The notes below the pieces were generated by a model, which did not search any database, was not told where the DNA came from, and was given only the letters and a program-made list of their open reading frames with translations. 64,000 nt of DNA from Lenzites betulinus (taxonomy: Eukaryota; Basidiomycota; Agaricomycetes; Polyporales; Polyporaceae). This document shows positions 23,948 to 36,160 of the stretch, piece after piece. Numbering within the stretch: position 1 is the stretch's first letter; each line of letters opens with the position of its first letter. The position numbers and the translations under genes are program-made. The stretch covers positions 310,001 to 374,000 of the forward strand of contig JABYQU010000027.1 of assembly GCA_022264855.1 (NCBI GenBank). The letters are read 5' to 3'.

Positions 23948-25932
23948 TCAAATGCCGAGGATGAACCCGCCAGTTCCGACACTCTCCAGCTCAACGACGT
24001 GTCCCTGTAGCTTCGCGCCGCTATCCAACACCTGCCGCGCTACAAGCGCCTTGAGTGCGAGCCCGCGGACACTGCTTAGATCGAACCGCGCCGTTGCGTA
24101 GTTGAGGTTCGTGGCGAGCACGAGCGTGCGCCCGTCGGCGCTCCAAAGGCCAACGTCGATCCGGTCGGTCTCGACGTGTTCGAACGTAGCTTTTGGGTTG
24201 AGGATAAAGTCCTTCATGGTAGTGAGTGACTTGGAGAGCTGTGCAGCGGAAGCGGTGATGTCCGCCGTGGTGGGCGCGTTCCATGAGACAACGCCTAGAG
24301 GTAGAGGTGATTATTTGCGATTTTGAGACGTAGGAAAAAAAGGTACCAAGTGCACCATGATTGATGGCGAGGACGCTCTGAACAACGAACTCTTTCCCGG
24401 TGGGTTCGCGGTCCCAGTACCTACATTTCTATGGTAAGTCATTGTTATGTATAAGTCTGCGGGTGACTTACGAGTCCGCACCAAAGCCCTGCGGAACAGT
24501 CCACATGGCCTTCGACAGCTCCCAGCCTTCGATGAAGCGGCGCTGGGCAAACTCGTCCATGCGGGTGCTGATGTCCTCGAACTCCCCCTTGCAATTGTCG
24601 CAACCACAATCGCCGTAATCTGTCGTGCACGAAGTGTTCTAATAACCATGATCAGCGACCATGTGGAGGGTCCGGCTACACAAGGCCACGTACCCAAACG
24701 GTCGAGAACTGCGCGTTGATGCCGATCATGTATGTGTCCTGCATGACAATGTCCGTGCCCGAGGTATATTCCGGCCAAAAGTAGTTCTCGCAGTTCAACA
24801 CCAGGGAGACAGGATGGTAGCCGTCAAGAGAGTATATCAGGTCGTATGTGGTAGACGTCGCGTTCAGCGGATCCGAGGTGCCGTCAGGCTCGTCTCCAGT
24901 GTACCAGAGGAGAAGCGCAGGACTGTTCTTGATGCGGTTTACTTCCTCCGTGACGGCGGTGCTGTTCATGTACGTCCACCGCATATCGTACATGAGGTAA
25001 ATTCCGACCTGCTCCATCCTCTCAATCACTTGAACGAGTGCCGTGAGGTTGTCGAACGTGGGAATTGGGTGAATCTATGTCGCCGTCAATGTCAGATGGC
25101 AGACAATGAACCCGACAACACTTACGACCGTGAATCTGAGCCAAGAAAAGTTTTGAGTATGATTGGGAGCAAATATCGCTGGGCTTACCCTTGTTCTTTT
25201 ATCTCATCCACGAGCGACAAGTTCGAGGCGAGATACCCGCCAAAGTTGGTGTAGAAGCCTACCGGGAAGACTGTTTCGTAGGCTCCGCCTTTTCCTGTTG
25301 CGGGTTTTGCAAGTAGGGCACCCGTGCGCAGGTCCATCTTCGTGACGGATCGGCCATCTGGAGGGCTCGGAAGGTAGGACAGAGTCGATTTGGCCGTAAA
25401 CGTCTGGGGCTTCCCATGCGTAGCGTAGACTGCCGAGCACTCTACGTCGAACGGCGTAGTTTGCGGCTTCAGGCTCTTCAGAGAGAACGAAAGTTCCGCT
25501 TTGCTGACGTTGACGGCCACAGGGCCCTCCGCAAGAGTGTGTCCGTTCACCTTCACTGTCACGAGCAGCTCCCCCGAAGCGCCGTGTGTGGGGAGATCAA
25601 TAGGAGCCGCACCCTGAACTTGTGAGAAGGTGATGGGTGCGTCAATGAGGAACCCGGCCAGTGCGGATGCGTCCTCTGGCAGATACGGTTTGATGACCGG
25701 CGCGCAGCGTAGGGCGAGAAGAGGCTGCGATGACACGGCTGGAATGGGAAACTGTCCACCGGGCGCAACAGGAGGATCCGACGCCATGTAGTTTTTGCCA
25801 CACCTTGCTCATTCAGCCAGTGAGCCATCGTCCATTGCACATGGATTTAGAATCGGCTCACCATGTTTGTCCTGCCGTGCCCTGGAGCAGGGCTGCGAGA
25901 GCGAGCGCGGCGGTGATAACGACTCGCGCCAT
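23948..25932 (-). CDS. Secreted TIM-barrel glycoside hydrolase, family unresolved
   Basis: A signal peptide (MARVVITAALALAALLQ) encoded by exon 25,862-25,932 is followed, after an intron 25,804-25,860, by QTWCGKNYMASDPPVAPGG. An N-terminal beta-sandwich-like region of about 200 residues precedes a TIM-barrel-like part. There GFYTNFGGYLASNL, LYDMRW-like strands (IYLMYDMRWTYMNS) and WYTGDEPDG suggest a clan GH-A type hydrolase, with the Glu of DEP as candidate acid/base. A Cys cluster (CTTDYGDCGCDNC) follows, then a C-terminal beta domain ending in GFILGI. I recognise this as a type often labelled only as a glycoside hydrolase catalytic core protein; I cannot give its GH number or substrate. 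Confidence 0.75.
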
Positions 25933-26007
25933 CCCAGCGGTATACCCTGAACAGTAGCTTCAGAGTGCGTACGTCGGCCGTCAGCCATCTCACGACGTCC
26001 CCAGCCG

Positions 26008-26016
26008 CTATATATA
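26008..26016 (-). promoter_or_regulatory. TATA box of the secreted hydrolase gene
   Basis: The run tatatatac, on the minus strand a TATATA element, lies about 76 bp upstream of the ATG at 25,932. Confidence 0.5.
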
Positions 26017-26786
26017 CAACTGAAACTCCCTCGGAACGATTTGCGCGCCATATGGACGATGATACAGAAGGCCGCGATAAAGCAGTCATGTGGCAGAGCA
26101 GGCGTATCATTTGGGACTCATCATGCTTGCCATTTAATCGGCACTGCGGTGCGCCGCGAGCTCAGAACAAACCTCGGAGTGCCGATACCGTAATAGAGAA
26201 GACGCGTGCAAGCAGGTGAGCATCGAGAGCAAGCGAGGTCTCAGTACTCAGTGTGGAGTTCAGACAGTATGCATATGCACGAATAATGTGAAGTCAGAAG
26301 GTGTCTGCCCTAAATCGTCTCCAAACCGTAAGGTTTATAAGCGCTTAAACATGGAGTGAGCTCTTTCCCGTGGTCGTCTCGCAACAGTACTTGCTGAAAC
26401 ATTAATCGGCCTTCTCAATTCCTTGGTTTTACTCTGGAGGTGAGTACACGTACCATGCCATCTATATGATGAGAGTTTTTTTATCAGTTATCCCTGTCTT
26501 AACACCCATGTCGAGACCTTTCTGTATTTCTGACCTATTGCTGTCATACTGCAACATAACACCTTACTCAATCTATTTCTTTCCAGGGCAGAACGGAGAA
26601 CATGCAATAGTTGGATGTAATTAACTGCCCTCCATTTGCACACCTTGGGGCGACAGTATGTCTTGGTTTACACAAGTCGAATCGGAGGGGCGTTCGTATC
26701 GCGCCACACCGGCAGCGAACCGCGCCTGGACTTCCGCGCCAGGCGCCGGCCCTTTTCCGACGTCTCGCGCCCCCGGGCAGCGAGCC

Positions 26787-26810
26787 GCGCCCAGTTGCCT
26801 AACTGGGCGC
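26787..26810. repeat. Perfect 10-bp inverted repeat
   Basis: GCGCCCAGTT and its exact complement AACTGGGCGC are separated by four bases (gcct), giving a strong hairpin. It is not next to a recognised gene 3' end; its role is unknown. Confidence 0.6.
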
Positions 26811-26870
26811 CGTTTCCGGCGTTGTGCCGCGCAGAGGGCCCTTCCTGGCCAGCCGCGAGAAAGGAGTCTT

Positions 26871-26968
26871 CACTCTTTCTCCTCGTCGCTGCCAGGTAAG
26901 CGTACTTCGTCCCTCGCGCGGGGTTTCCCCCTTATACACTTACCACTCTTTCTCCTCGTCGCTGCCAG
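26871..26968. repeat. 25-bp direct repeat bracketing an intron-like segment
   Basis: An identical 25-nt pyrimidine-rich unit ending in GCTGCCAG occurs at 26,871-26,895 and 26,944-26,968. The first copy is followed at once by gtaagcg and the second ends in cag, so 26,896-26,968 has the form of a 73-nt GT-AG intron. Confidence 0.6.
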
Positions 26969-27908
26969 TGTCAGGTTTTTATTCGCCCACCATCCTCTCC
27001 ATATTACACACACCCTTTTGGACAACATCGTTTACTCTAGACACTCGCCTTACCTAACACCAGGTGTGACCCACGGAGTCTCGCGCATACAGAACCGACG
27101 ATTCGAATGGAACAAATTTGGCACAATCTTTGGACGAGCAGGCCTGAGGCGCTATGCTTCAACTTGTCCCAAGTCAAATGCGGTCCTCGAGCAGTTCGAA
27201 CAAGATTTACTGCGTGAGACCCCTTCTTGTAAGGCTGGGTACGAGCCCGTACAACGTCGTCAGCTGCATGGGTGACTAGAATATCTTGTGCACCCCCAAG
27301 CGGATATTTGTGGGGACCTTTAGGATATAGATACAGCTATGCTCGTGTTGCCGTGCTACGAGCCAAGACGAGTCCCGTCAGTCAGGGTATTAATTTAGTG
27401 TTGACGAGAGGGTGTCGTTGAGCACCTCATTATCTAGCATAGAGTGATCTAGTAGTATGTGCACGAGAAGGCACGAGGCAGCCCGACAAACAGAGATATC
27501 CAGACCGTGACTTGGCTCTTCGCGCCACATCGCGTTTGAGTCGAGCAGATCTATCATGGCCTGTTCTGTCGAGTGTGAACTTTATAATATCGGTAGGTTC
27601 ATGTCATATGTCATAAATAGTCCTTAATCGTATTCATTGCAACTACATACGATAATAGACTTCATGTCAGTCCGAGTACCCAGCACCGGGGGCGGGCGGC
27701 GGACGGGCGGCGTAGTACTAATCCGCGGGCCCACCGCTAGGAAGGGGTCTCACAAAGTGATTGTCATTCGATTCATCAACATGTACAAGAAAGCAATACA
27801 AAGCGTCATATCGTGATATAACACAGGTGCGTGACTACCGCAAGGGGCCAGCTCTAAGTCTCGTCAAAGTCGTCTGGGAACAACAAGGCCCCACCAGAAC
27901 ACCGCACC

Positions 27909-30120
27909 TCACTGCAGGTCCTTCTTCTCCGAATCTTCGACGACCTCGGTCACAGGCGGGGCCACCGCAGCCTTTCCCTCGGCACGCGCGCGCTCGGACT
28001 CCTCCTTCAGGCGGCGGAAGTTCGCCTCCTCGTTCCACACCCACGGGCTGTCGCTCATGAACAGGAAGTCTATCTCCTCCAGCGTGCGGTTCGCCGTCTC
28101 GGGGTACAGCGCCCACACGAGCGGGATGCTCAGGAAGTTGATCGCGCCAAAGATGTGCAGCGTGTTCTCGCCGATGCGGTTGAACATCACCGGGTTCAAA
28201 AGCGTGAGCCATCCGTTGCCTGCTGCACATCAGAAACCGGGGAAGGGAATCAATGTGGGGCACTACGCACCAATCGACCAGCCGACGACACCGAACGCGT
28301 TGCCCTTCGCGCGCACTTCGAGCGGGAACGTCTCGGTGGGGTACACCCACGGGATGGTGAGCCACGTCGCGCCGAAGATCGCGGTGTACATGAACACGAA
28401 GAGCGCGGCTGCGCCGCCGTACTCGGATGCCTTCTCCGGGTGGTCTTTGAGCAGCCGCGCGAAGGCACCGGCAAGGATGAGGGAGATTCCTTGGCCGACC
28501 GCACCCCACCACAAGCCAATGCGGCGCCCGAGCCTGTCTATCGTGACGACGGCGAGCAGGGTGCTGAGCATATACGTAATCTGTGCAGCGCGGACGGTCA
28601 GTCGGGTTCGCGGGGGCAATGAAACCACACGCACATCGTTGAGACCGGACAGCCATTGCGACTTGCGTGCGGCGTAGCCTGCCTCTGCGAAAATGGTGGG
28701 CGCGTAGACGGTGATGGCAGCAATACCGACCCATCTGCGCGGTTATAGCGGTTAGACAAGAGTAGTAAAGAGCCGTCAGCTGGCCGACGTACTCCTGCAC
28801 AATTTGGAGCCAGATAGAGAGCTGCACGCGGCGAGCGATGTGCAAGCCCCCGTCGTTGCGTCCGAGGAACATGGAGAGGTACGAGTTGCGGCTCGCGTGC
28901 TCCTTCTCGAGCGCGACAGTCGCGATGATGTCCTCGTACTCGCGCACCGCACGAGGCGCCTCGACATCGCCGTCCTCGGAACGCAAACGACCCAGTATTT
29001 CGCGCGCCTCGGCGTTGCGCCCCATTTTGATCAGCCACCGCGGCGACTCTGTCGGATAGTCAGCCAAGGACAAGGTTCAAGGGTGAGTTCTGCGCACCCG
29101 GCATCATGGGAAGGCAGGCCTGAGCGGGCGGAGGTTGTGAGTGGCAGCGTACGTCATGCACAAGACAGTACGCACCATAAACGCGAGCACCGGCACGATC
29201 TGGAAAGCGATCGGGAACTATATGTCGAAGCGGTCACTTCGTCTTCGCCGGGGCAGAAGAACACTCCGGTACGTACCCTCCAGCGTACCTGAGACGTCCC
29301 GTCTCCGATGAAGCCGAGCGCAAACTCGAGCCAGTACGCGACAACCACGCCGAAGATGTTGAGAGTAAACTCGCTCGCGATAAACGCGCCGCGAGAGGTA
29401 TGGGTAGCGACCTCCGCGCTCCAGACAGGCACAATAGCGTTCAGATAGCCTGTGCCGATGCCGTTAACTATACGAGCGCAGCACATCCTGTGCGGCGTCA
29501 GTGTGCGAGATATTGCGGATGACGTATGGGGACATACCATGCAATGTTCTGAGCCGAGCATTGAAGAGCCGCGCCGACCAGCACCCAGACGCTGCCAATG
29601 ATCATGGTCTTGATGCGCCCGAGTCTGTCCGGTCGCATGTAAGCACTAGCGTAAATGCAATGCGTATGTGCTACCTACCTGTCCCCAAGTACGCCTCCCA
29701 TGAGACACCCGAGGAGGGTGCCGAAGTAGTATATACTGACAATACCTCCTTGCCGTGTCGGTTCGGTGATAGTTGCCACGAAACCTTCTGAGGGACCCTC
29801 GTACCTGCAATACATACGCTCAGCTTGCTACAGGATAGCAGAATAATGAGACAAGTGAGCTCACGTCGAGTAGCCTAGCTTCATGACCCGAACATAATCG
29901 GGAGAGGTGTTGACACCTGCATAGCAAAGGTTGAGTGATCAAGCTGTCTCGACACGCACACAAAGACATGCCTCCCATCATGCCTTGGTCATAGCCGAAG
30001 CTACGCGTTGCTTCAGTGAAGAGTAATGGAAATGAGGGCACGATCAACTTACAAGAATATTGCCAACCCCGCGACGGCGTTGATGGTATAGTACAGTTTT
30101 CTGCCGGAGAGCTTGGACAT
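27909..30120 (-). CDS. MFS sugar porter
   Basis: A proton-coupled or facilitative sugar transporter of the major facilitator superfamily in the plasma membrane. Motifs in order: FGYDQGMMGG in TM1, GGVLGDRLGRIK in the loop after TM2 (after splicing), VNGIGTGYLNAIVPVWSAE, ESPRWL before the central loop, and PETANRTLEEID after TM12. The ATG at 30,120 gives MSKLSGRKLYYTINAVAGLA, with exon 1 at 30,053-30,120. Many short introns interrupt it. The intron 29,917-29,971 keeps the family reading MMGGVNTSPDY only with a GC donor (GCATGT...CAG). The C-terminus is short, charged and cytosolic. Substrate (hexose, disaccharide or polyol) cannot be told from sequence. Confidence 0.9.
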
Positions 30121-30204
30121 GGTGTGTGCTTGCCGGCAATCGCCTCGAGGTGAATGGGGAGTGCGCGTACGAGGGCACAAGGGGGACGAGCGCGGTCAGT
30201 GCAG

Positions 30205-30211
30205 TTTTATA
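30205..30211 (-). promoter_or_regulatory. TATA box of the sugar porter gene
   Basis: ttttata on the plus strand reads TATAAAA toward the gene, 85 bp before its ATG. Confidence 0.55.
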
Positions 30212-30647
30212 GCGCGCCGTAGCGCGATCGAGGTACCGAGCTGGTCGGTGATTGCTCACGAGCGAAGCGGGTATAGAGGATCGCAGGGGGCAGATTTCTC
30301 TGCCGAGCTCGTCGCCGCCCTTCATGAGCAGCGGTTAGGCGTCGGGAGCATCTTGTGACCCCCACATGCTGCTTCGCGTGCCGTCATCGAAGATAGGTTA
30401 TAAGTCCGGGCCGCCGCTCCGGCGTTCACTAAACACAGCGAGCAGAGGGTCTCCCTTTCAGAGTAGGAAGCTCGCGGAGAAGCATGGCACTCACAAGTGT
30501 AACGTTCGCTGCGTAGCGTTGTTCTTACATGGAGCTGTCCTGCGGCCGCTGTTGGAAGACTGGAGCACCAACACGTTTGGAGAGTTGGCGCAGCGCGTAT
30601 GAAACAAAGCCACCGGGTCGGTCATGACGCCAGGCTCCAATTCTCTC

Positions 30648-30671
30648 GGAAATTCAGTATGGAATTTCCGG
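30648..30671. repeat. Perfect 9-bp inverted repeat
   Basis: cggaaattc and gaatttccg are separated by six bases. The hairpin lies just beyond the stop of the orphan minus-strand fragment. Confidence 0.45.
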
Positions 30672-31045
30672 AGTCATGAGACATGCAGAATCAGACCAGG
30701 GAGTTGTGGCGCTGGGTAGCGGGATAGCGAACAACGCCGTCCATGATCTTGGTGGTGCAGATGCGCACGAAGTTCCCGGTATCAGCCACCCGTAGTTCCG
30801 CATCTCCGTCCATGCCGCGCACGGCGGCGAGAATCGGGTGAAGTTTGACATACGGAGCTGGAGCAGAGCAAAGTCAGAGTACTCTCACAGCCGGTTCGTG
30901 AAGTTTTCAAGCTCACTCGGTGTTCCGCTTCGTTCAATGCGCTTACCTACTGCATTTTTGGGGGCACGTAATGCCGTCGGCGGTAGCGGGGTTGGAGATG
31001 ACCACATCAACGAAATGGGGCTGGATTTCAGATCCCTGTAGACGC
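30672..31045 (-). pseudogene. Orphan exon-like fragments, unrecognised
   Basis: On the minus strand two stretches look coding. One starts after an acceptor (CTACAG) and reads GSEIQPHFVDVVISNPATAD. After a plausible intron (GTAGGT ... CTCCAG), the other reads PYVKLHPILAAVRGMDGDAE and LRVADTGNFVRIC to a stop at about 30,690. No start codon or further exons were found. The family is not recognised. It may be the 3' remnant of a gene. Confidence 0.3.
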
Positions 31046-34000
31046 CTGATGCGGAGGTGGTACGCGCCGAGCCATCATGCATCAGTAATGCACAACGTCA
31101 GTTGCTCTATAATGTCAGATAGTATGTCGGTCTAACTAAAGCCGATGGTTCTACAGAGTATAGGACATAATGTCATAAGTATTAGGCGCATCGTTATTCG
31201 CATATGGCCCATTATACATAGTCTGCAAAACATACATTTTCTTCCATTCGATATGGCTGGAGAGTTGACATATGTATCCTGTTTTCTTTGCACGGGTCGC
31301 AAGATCCTAAGAAATGCCAACATCATTCAGATGTACAGAGAATGAGTGAGTGAGTGGATTATTTGACCGCTCGAACAGAGTGAGAAGCCGTCTTCGGCCG
31401 CACTCAGTCTGTGATTGGGCGCCTATTGCCTGTCCCTGATCGCCGCGCGGCAACAGCGGCATGTCCTCTCTCTCCTCTTGACCTCCACCTCGACCAGCTC
31501 TGCAGGCCAGCTCAACGACCTCCACCTCGAACATGTTGTAGAGGTATATGTTGACGCTGCTTCAATTTAATCTTCCTATAAACCGTCGACGAAATTCAAC
31601 GGTCACATAACATCACGGAGAATATGTCCGGACGGCACCGAAAGTCAAAGTTGTGCCGAAGACATGATGCAGCACTGTAGATCCCCCTACTCATATGTTA
31701 AGCTTTTCAATGATGAGCAGGAAGTACAGCGGTATCTGTGAGCGTTTTTGTTCGTCCTATAGTCGCAACGTCTGAGCTGATTACGTTCTGTCAGTTAGAC
31801 AGTGTTATGTAAAGTTCGCTTCAATCCCATACCAAGGACCGGCATATCGTCCGAGTCGACGTAACAGATGGTCACCAGTATCAGTCATCTTCTGTCGCGG
31901 GTCTTGGCTCTTCAAAGAACGTCAATATTGGTGAGTATATGCGTAGTAGAACGCACCGTGACCCAATGTTAGCATTAGTAGATGCACTAACCTACAGGTG
32001 CCACTCGACCCTCAAGGTAGAAGGGAACTCTACCACGCCCTAGGCTCAGAACACGGGTTCTATGGCATTCAAACTTTTCAACATTGGAGTCCAACCATCC
32101 ACCTCTGTTCAGCTACCAGCGACTTCCTGCTTGAACTCTCTGCCTCCAGGCTAGGATGTCTTGAACCTCTCGGCCTCAAACGCTCTCATCCGACGCTTCA
32201 CAAAACTCTACCTCTCGAGCTCTTCACCAGCACCCTGGATGTTCCTTAGCTAGGCAACCATGATCCCTTTCTTATCAGCATCTCACACTATCTCCGGCGT
32301 TCCTGCGCATCGTACGGACGATCGCCCTAACGAGGCTCGCTTCCGAACCGTGGCGAAACGGATCGGTGAAACCCGGCACACTCCTCAAAACATCCGCCGC
32401 CGTCATACCCACTGCTAGCATCAGTATCTTCTTGGGGGGCGCAAAAGCGACCTCTTCCTCTGTTGAGTGTGGAGCGCATGCGCTCATGTTCCCTTCGCAT
32501 AGCCCACCTATTTCTCGCGGGAAGGATCCCTCTTTACGTCCCCCCTCCGCCTCTGCGATTCAGTCCAAGTTTCGGTGCAGCAGATGCGTCAGGCCGCCCG
32601 GCTTCGTGTCCCACTCGGGTGCGCTACCGCTTCCCAAACACACGGGTCCATTCAATTTTGCCGCCCACGAAGCCATTTCGACCTCAGGCGGTGCCTTGGG
32701 AGCTCCTCAAGGCCGTAGCGTGTCTCGTTTTATGAAACTATGAATCGTGCACCGGGGCGGTCTGCGGACCTCCGTCGACGACTGTCCTGCTCGCCGAGCG
32801 CGGCGGGCCCCTCAATACGGCGCATATGGTCTGCTCTTGCCATCCACGGCGGTCCCCTAGGCTGTTGCACGCTGTCTGGTGATACGCCCTTCTGCGGCGT
32901 GTCGCCCGTTCTCCCCACGGCGCGCACAATTCGAACAGGGCTGTTCGCCACAGGCCCCATGCCTTCTACCTTGGTCCTAGCCGTGGCGCCTGCGTCTGCC
33001 TCGTTTTTCTCCCGTGTGTCCTGCGCTGCGCTCGATGCTGATCTCGTTCCCCGGATCTCGACAGACGGCCCATACAACAGCGATCCCGACTTCCCACACG
33101 TGATAAACTCGCGTAGATACACGCGCATTGCATTTGGCAGCGGGCACGCACCTGCCCTCCTCGGGATCGCTCGCTATCAGGATCGCTCGCCGAGGCGCGC
33201 CGTTGTATTCGGATCTCGCACTGCTGCCGCCCCCGCTCCACTGCAACACGCGCACGTCGCCCTGCACGCCGGGGCCGCACCGCACGACGGCGTACGGGCG
33301 CGCTAGCAGCGCAGCGCGTCCTCGCGCGGCGGAAGGCCCGTTGCGGCGCGGACAGGCTGGGAAGGCGTGCGGATGCGAAGCGCCGCGCCAAGCTGAATGG
33401 CCAGTCAACGGCGAGCTCCCACACCGCGCCGTTCTCAGCCCCCCCGCCCAAGGAGCTTCTCTCTTCTCAGCAAGCCCCCATTCTGATCACGCAGGCCCTC
33501 GCCCGGCCCCTCGTCCTGCGCGCCGCATCGTATGTGGGATCGAAGCTGGCCGCTCCGCTCGGCGGGGGCGGTCATGGGGTGCGCTCCGCTGCGACGCTGC
33601 CCGCCGGGCCTCGCGAAGGCTGGCAGCGCGGCCGAACGGGGCAGGAGCTGTACCGTGCTGTGTCCTGGGCGGCGAGTGGTCCTCGCTTTCCGCGCCTTCC
33701 GCGAAGTGCGCCGTCTTCCAGACCACACTTCGACGGGGAGCAGCTGATGGCGACCATCCGGGGTCCTGACACCGTGGGACTGCGCTGTCGCAGACCTCCG
33801 CGTATTGCAGGTGCAGCGGTGTGGTGCGCGTTCGGGCACCTGGAGCTCTGGTGAGTGCGATTCTGTTTCGAACGCTCGGGCTTCGCGAGATCTTATGGTG
33901 GGCGGGTGTCCTCGAGTCCGACCGGCGAAGCGACCGTGGCCGCGTCGTCTCGGATGCGCGAAGCGTTCGGTCTTAATTGCCGGCTAGCTTTGTTTGCAAC

Positions 34001-35714
34001 ATTTTGGCGACCAGTCATTGTTTGCACAGGCAGCTCGCCACAGTGCGCGAGAGGTATCGAAGACAACGTTGGAGGGCGATGCCCATTTCCCTCGTCCTCC
34101 GGAAATATAATGAAGCAGTGGGCCGCCTTCGCTCCCCTCCCCCGAAATACACTGGATGAATGGGGCGATTTCGTTCACCACTGTCGTGACTTAGAGCTCA
34201 AGCGTGCGAAGGATGCGTATATGAACTCACATGCGCAGGAACCCGGCGCATCGTGAGTTCGCATAGAGCAGCTGCGATACTCGGAGTGAGAGCATTCAGT
34301 TTGACGCGACGAGCTGGAACGTACGCTACGTAATCCCGCACGAACCTGTCCGATTCCTGGGCCTTCACGGCCACCCCGAGGATCTGTGCACGGGCGGGCT
34401 TTCTTTTGCTGCGAGCAACGTCGTCAGCGTTAAACTGCGTATGTGTCCGTAAGTGGGTACAAATTCGACGACGGCTTCTGCGGCCGCGACTCACGCAGCT
34501 CCTTGATACATACGCCCGATAACGCACAGCCCGCGTTCCGTATAGCTGACTGCATCCTACGCAGGTCCCACGGAAGGCGTCGGAGCAGCCCAGCGAGGCT
34601 CACGAGGACCGAACGGGGACCCCGCAGACGGAACAGGGGCGTCCCCAGCTTCGGATTACGGCTTAGCGGGGACGCCTCCATGATTGGTCTCGGGAAAGGC
34701 CAGAGATGAAGCCGTGGAGGCATCAGAATCCGCTGCGTGTCGCGGTGGGCAGAGGGCACTGGTAGGAAAGGATGCCTGATTTGGCAGGAAACTCATGGCG
34801 CCATCGGCCTTGAGGCAAGGCTGGGGCGCTCGTGACAGGCAGCTGAGCTGTGTAAGCGTCCGAGCTCTCCCTGCCGTGTTCTCTCGCGACCTTCCAGCGT
34901 GCGCGGCGGGGGATGGCAGAGGATGATAACCGGGTCAACGATGGTGGCGCGGTACACGCTGCTACACGGCGCAAGGGCTGTGGGGGGACGGCGCGAGACG
35001 GCAGCAGGCTCGGCGCACTGGGTGAGCTTGCGCACGAACGATGTATGTACGTGCGGCGTTGCTAATTTTGCCACAAGCGATCTAGCAGTCGGGGGGAAGA
35101 CGATTGATGGCAGCCACAGGAGACGGTCTCGCATTGCGTGGGCCGTGTCTGCGCCAGTGCACATTCGTTGTTTGCTGACTTGGCTTTGTGCTTGGGCGGG
35201 ACCCCGAAAATCCCCACAGCGGACCCGCCGATAGGCGTCCATCAATATCCGGACAGCGTACTTAGCCGGCCGGTGAATCCGGAAGGCGCGCTCTCTAGGG
35301 CCTTTCGGCTTAAAGTTTTAGTTCAGACATCAGCAAGGAATTTCTCGGCGTGTGTCTGGCCTCCGGCGCGGCTCAGCAGTAATCGTCCAAGGTAAGGCCT
35401 GTCATGAAGCCTGAAGGAGGTCCATAAGTCATTCAAGCGTATTCGCAACGCGGTCAAAACCGCAAAGCGCTACACCCACAACGTGAGTTTCAAATGCAGC
35501 GAATTTGTCCGAGCTACTCAGTCCCGGGCTAATGAGCAGCTGTAGTGGACGCGTACGGTGAATGACATGTAAATTAGACATGGCCCGGAAACACTGTGTC
35601 AATCAGGGTTAAATTAGACCTTCAACTGGGGCCAACCAGGACAGATTACGCTTGTCTCCACGACGAGCAATTGCCCTAGGTTCTGGTCCAAAACAGGGTA
35701 GGATCGGGCCCAAA

Positions 35715-36160
35715 GCTGGTTTCCTGGTTCCGGGCCAGAGACAGGCTTGGAGCTCTGACAACAAAGCACAAATAGCCACCGTAGGCTGCTTTGTTATTCG
35801 ATCAATAACTTTCTAAACAGGCTTCAGGACCTGAACCAGCCTCAGAATCAGGCTGTCGACAGGAGTCCAGTTCTGGGGCTGATCCAAGCCTGTCCTGGAG
35901 GGGAACTGCGGGCAAATGCGCGTCGTGCTGGTTTCCTGGTTCCGGGCCAGAAACAGGCTTGGAGCTCCAACAACAAAGCACAAATAGCCACTGTAAGCTG
36001 CTTTGTTATCCCATGAATCATTTTTTGAACAGGCTTTAGGACCTGAACCAGCCTCAGAACCAGGTTGTTTACAGGAGTCCAGTTCTGGCGCTGAACCAAG
36101 CTTGTCCCGGGGTGGGGGGGGGGGGGGGGGGGGAGCAACTGCGGGCAAATGTGCGTCGTG
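35715..36160. repeat. Tandem duplication, two units of about 212-234 bp
   Basis: 35,715-35,926 and 35,927-36,160 are near-identical by eye, each starting gctggtttcctggttccggg and ending at gcgtcgtg. The second is longer mainly because of the G tract. Internal phrases such as ggacctgaaccagcctcaga recur once in each unit. Confidence 0.8.
36114..36133 (+). repeat. Poly-G run of 20
   Basis: Twenty consecutive G residues in the second tandem unit. The first unit has only a short G stretch at this place, so the tract expanded after duplication, or is a sequencing slip. Confidence 0.8.

Larger units (their letters stand above)
25933..27908. other. Intergenic region with GC-rich element
   Basis: This holds the promoter of the hydrolase gene and the 3' flank of the sugar porter. 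26,640-27,060 stands out as GC-rich, with a perfect 10-bp hairpin and a 25-bp direct repeat (separate entries). An open frame of 205 codons (26,658-27,275 +) crosses it but resembles no known family. Confidence 0.45.

Noticed and set aside
32366..33851. Several 110-210 codon frames in GC-rich DNA
   Set aside because: They overlap in several frames on both strands, with no family similarity.
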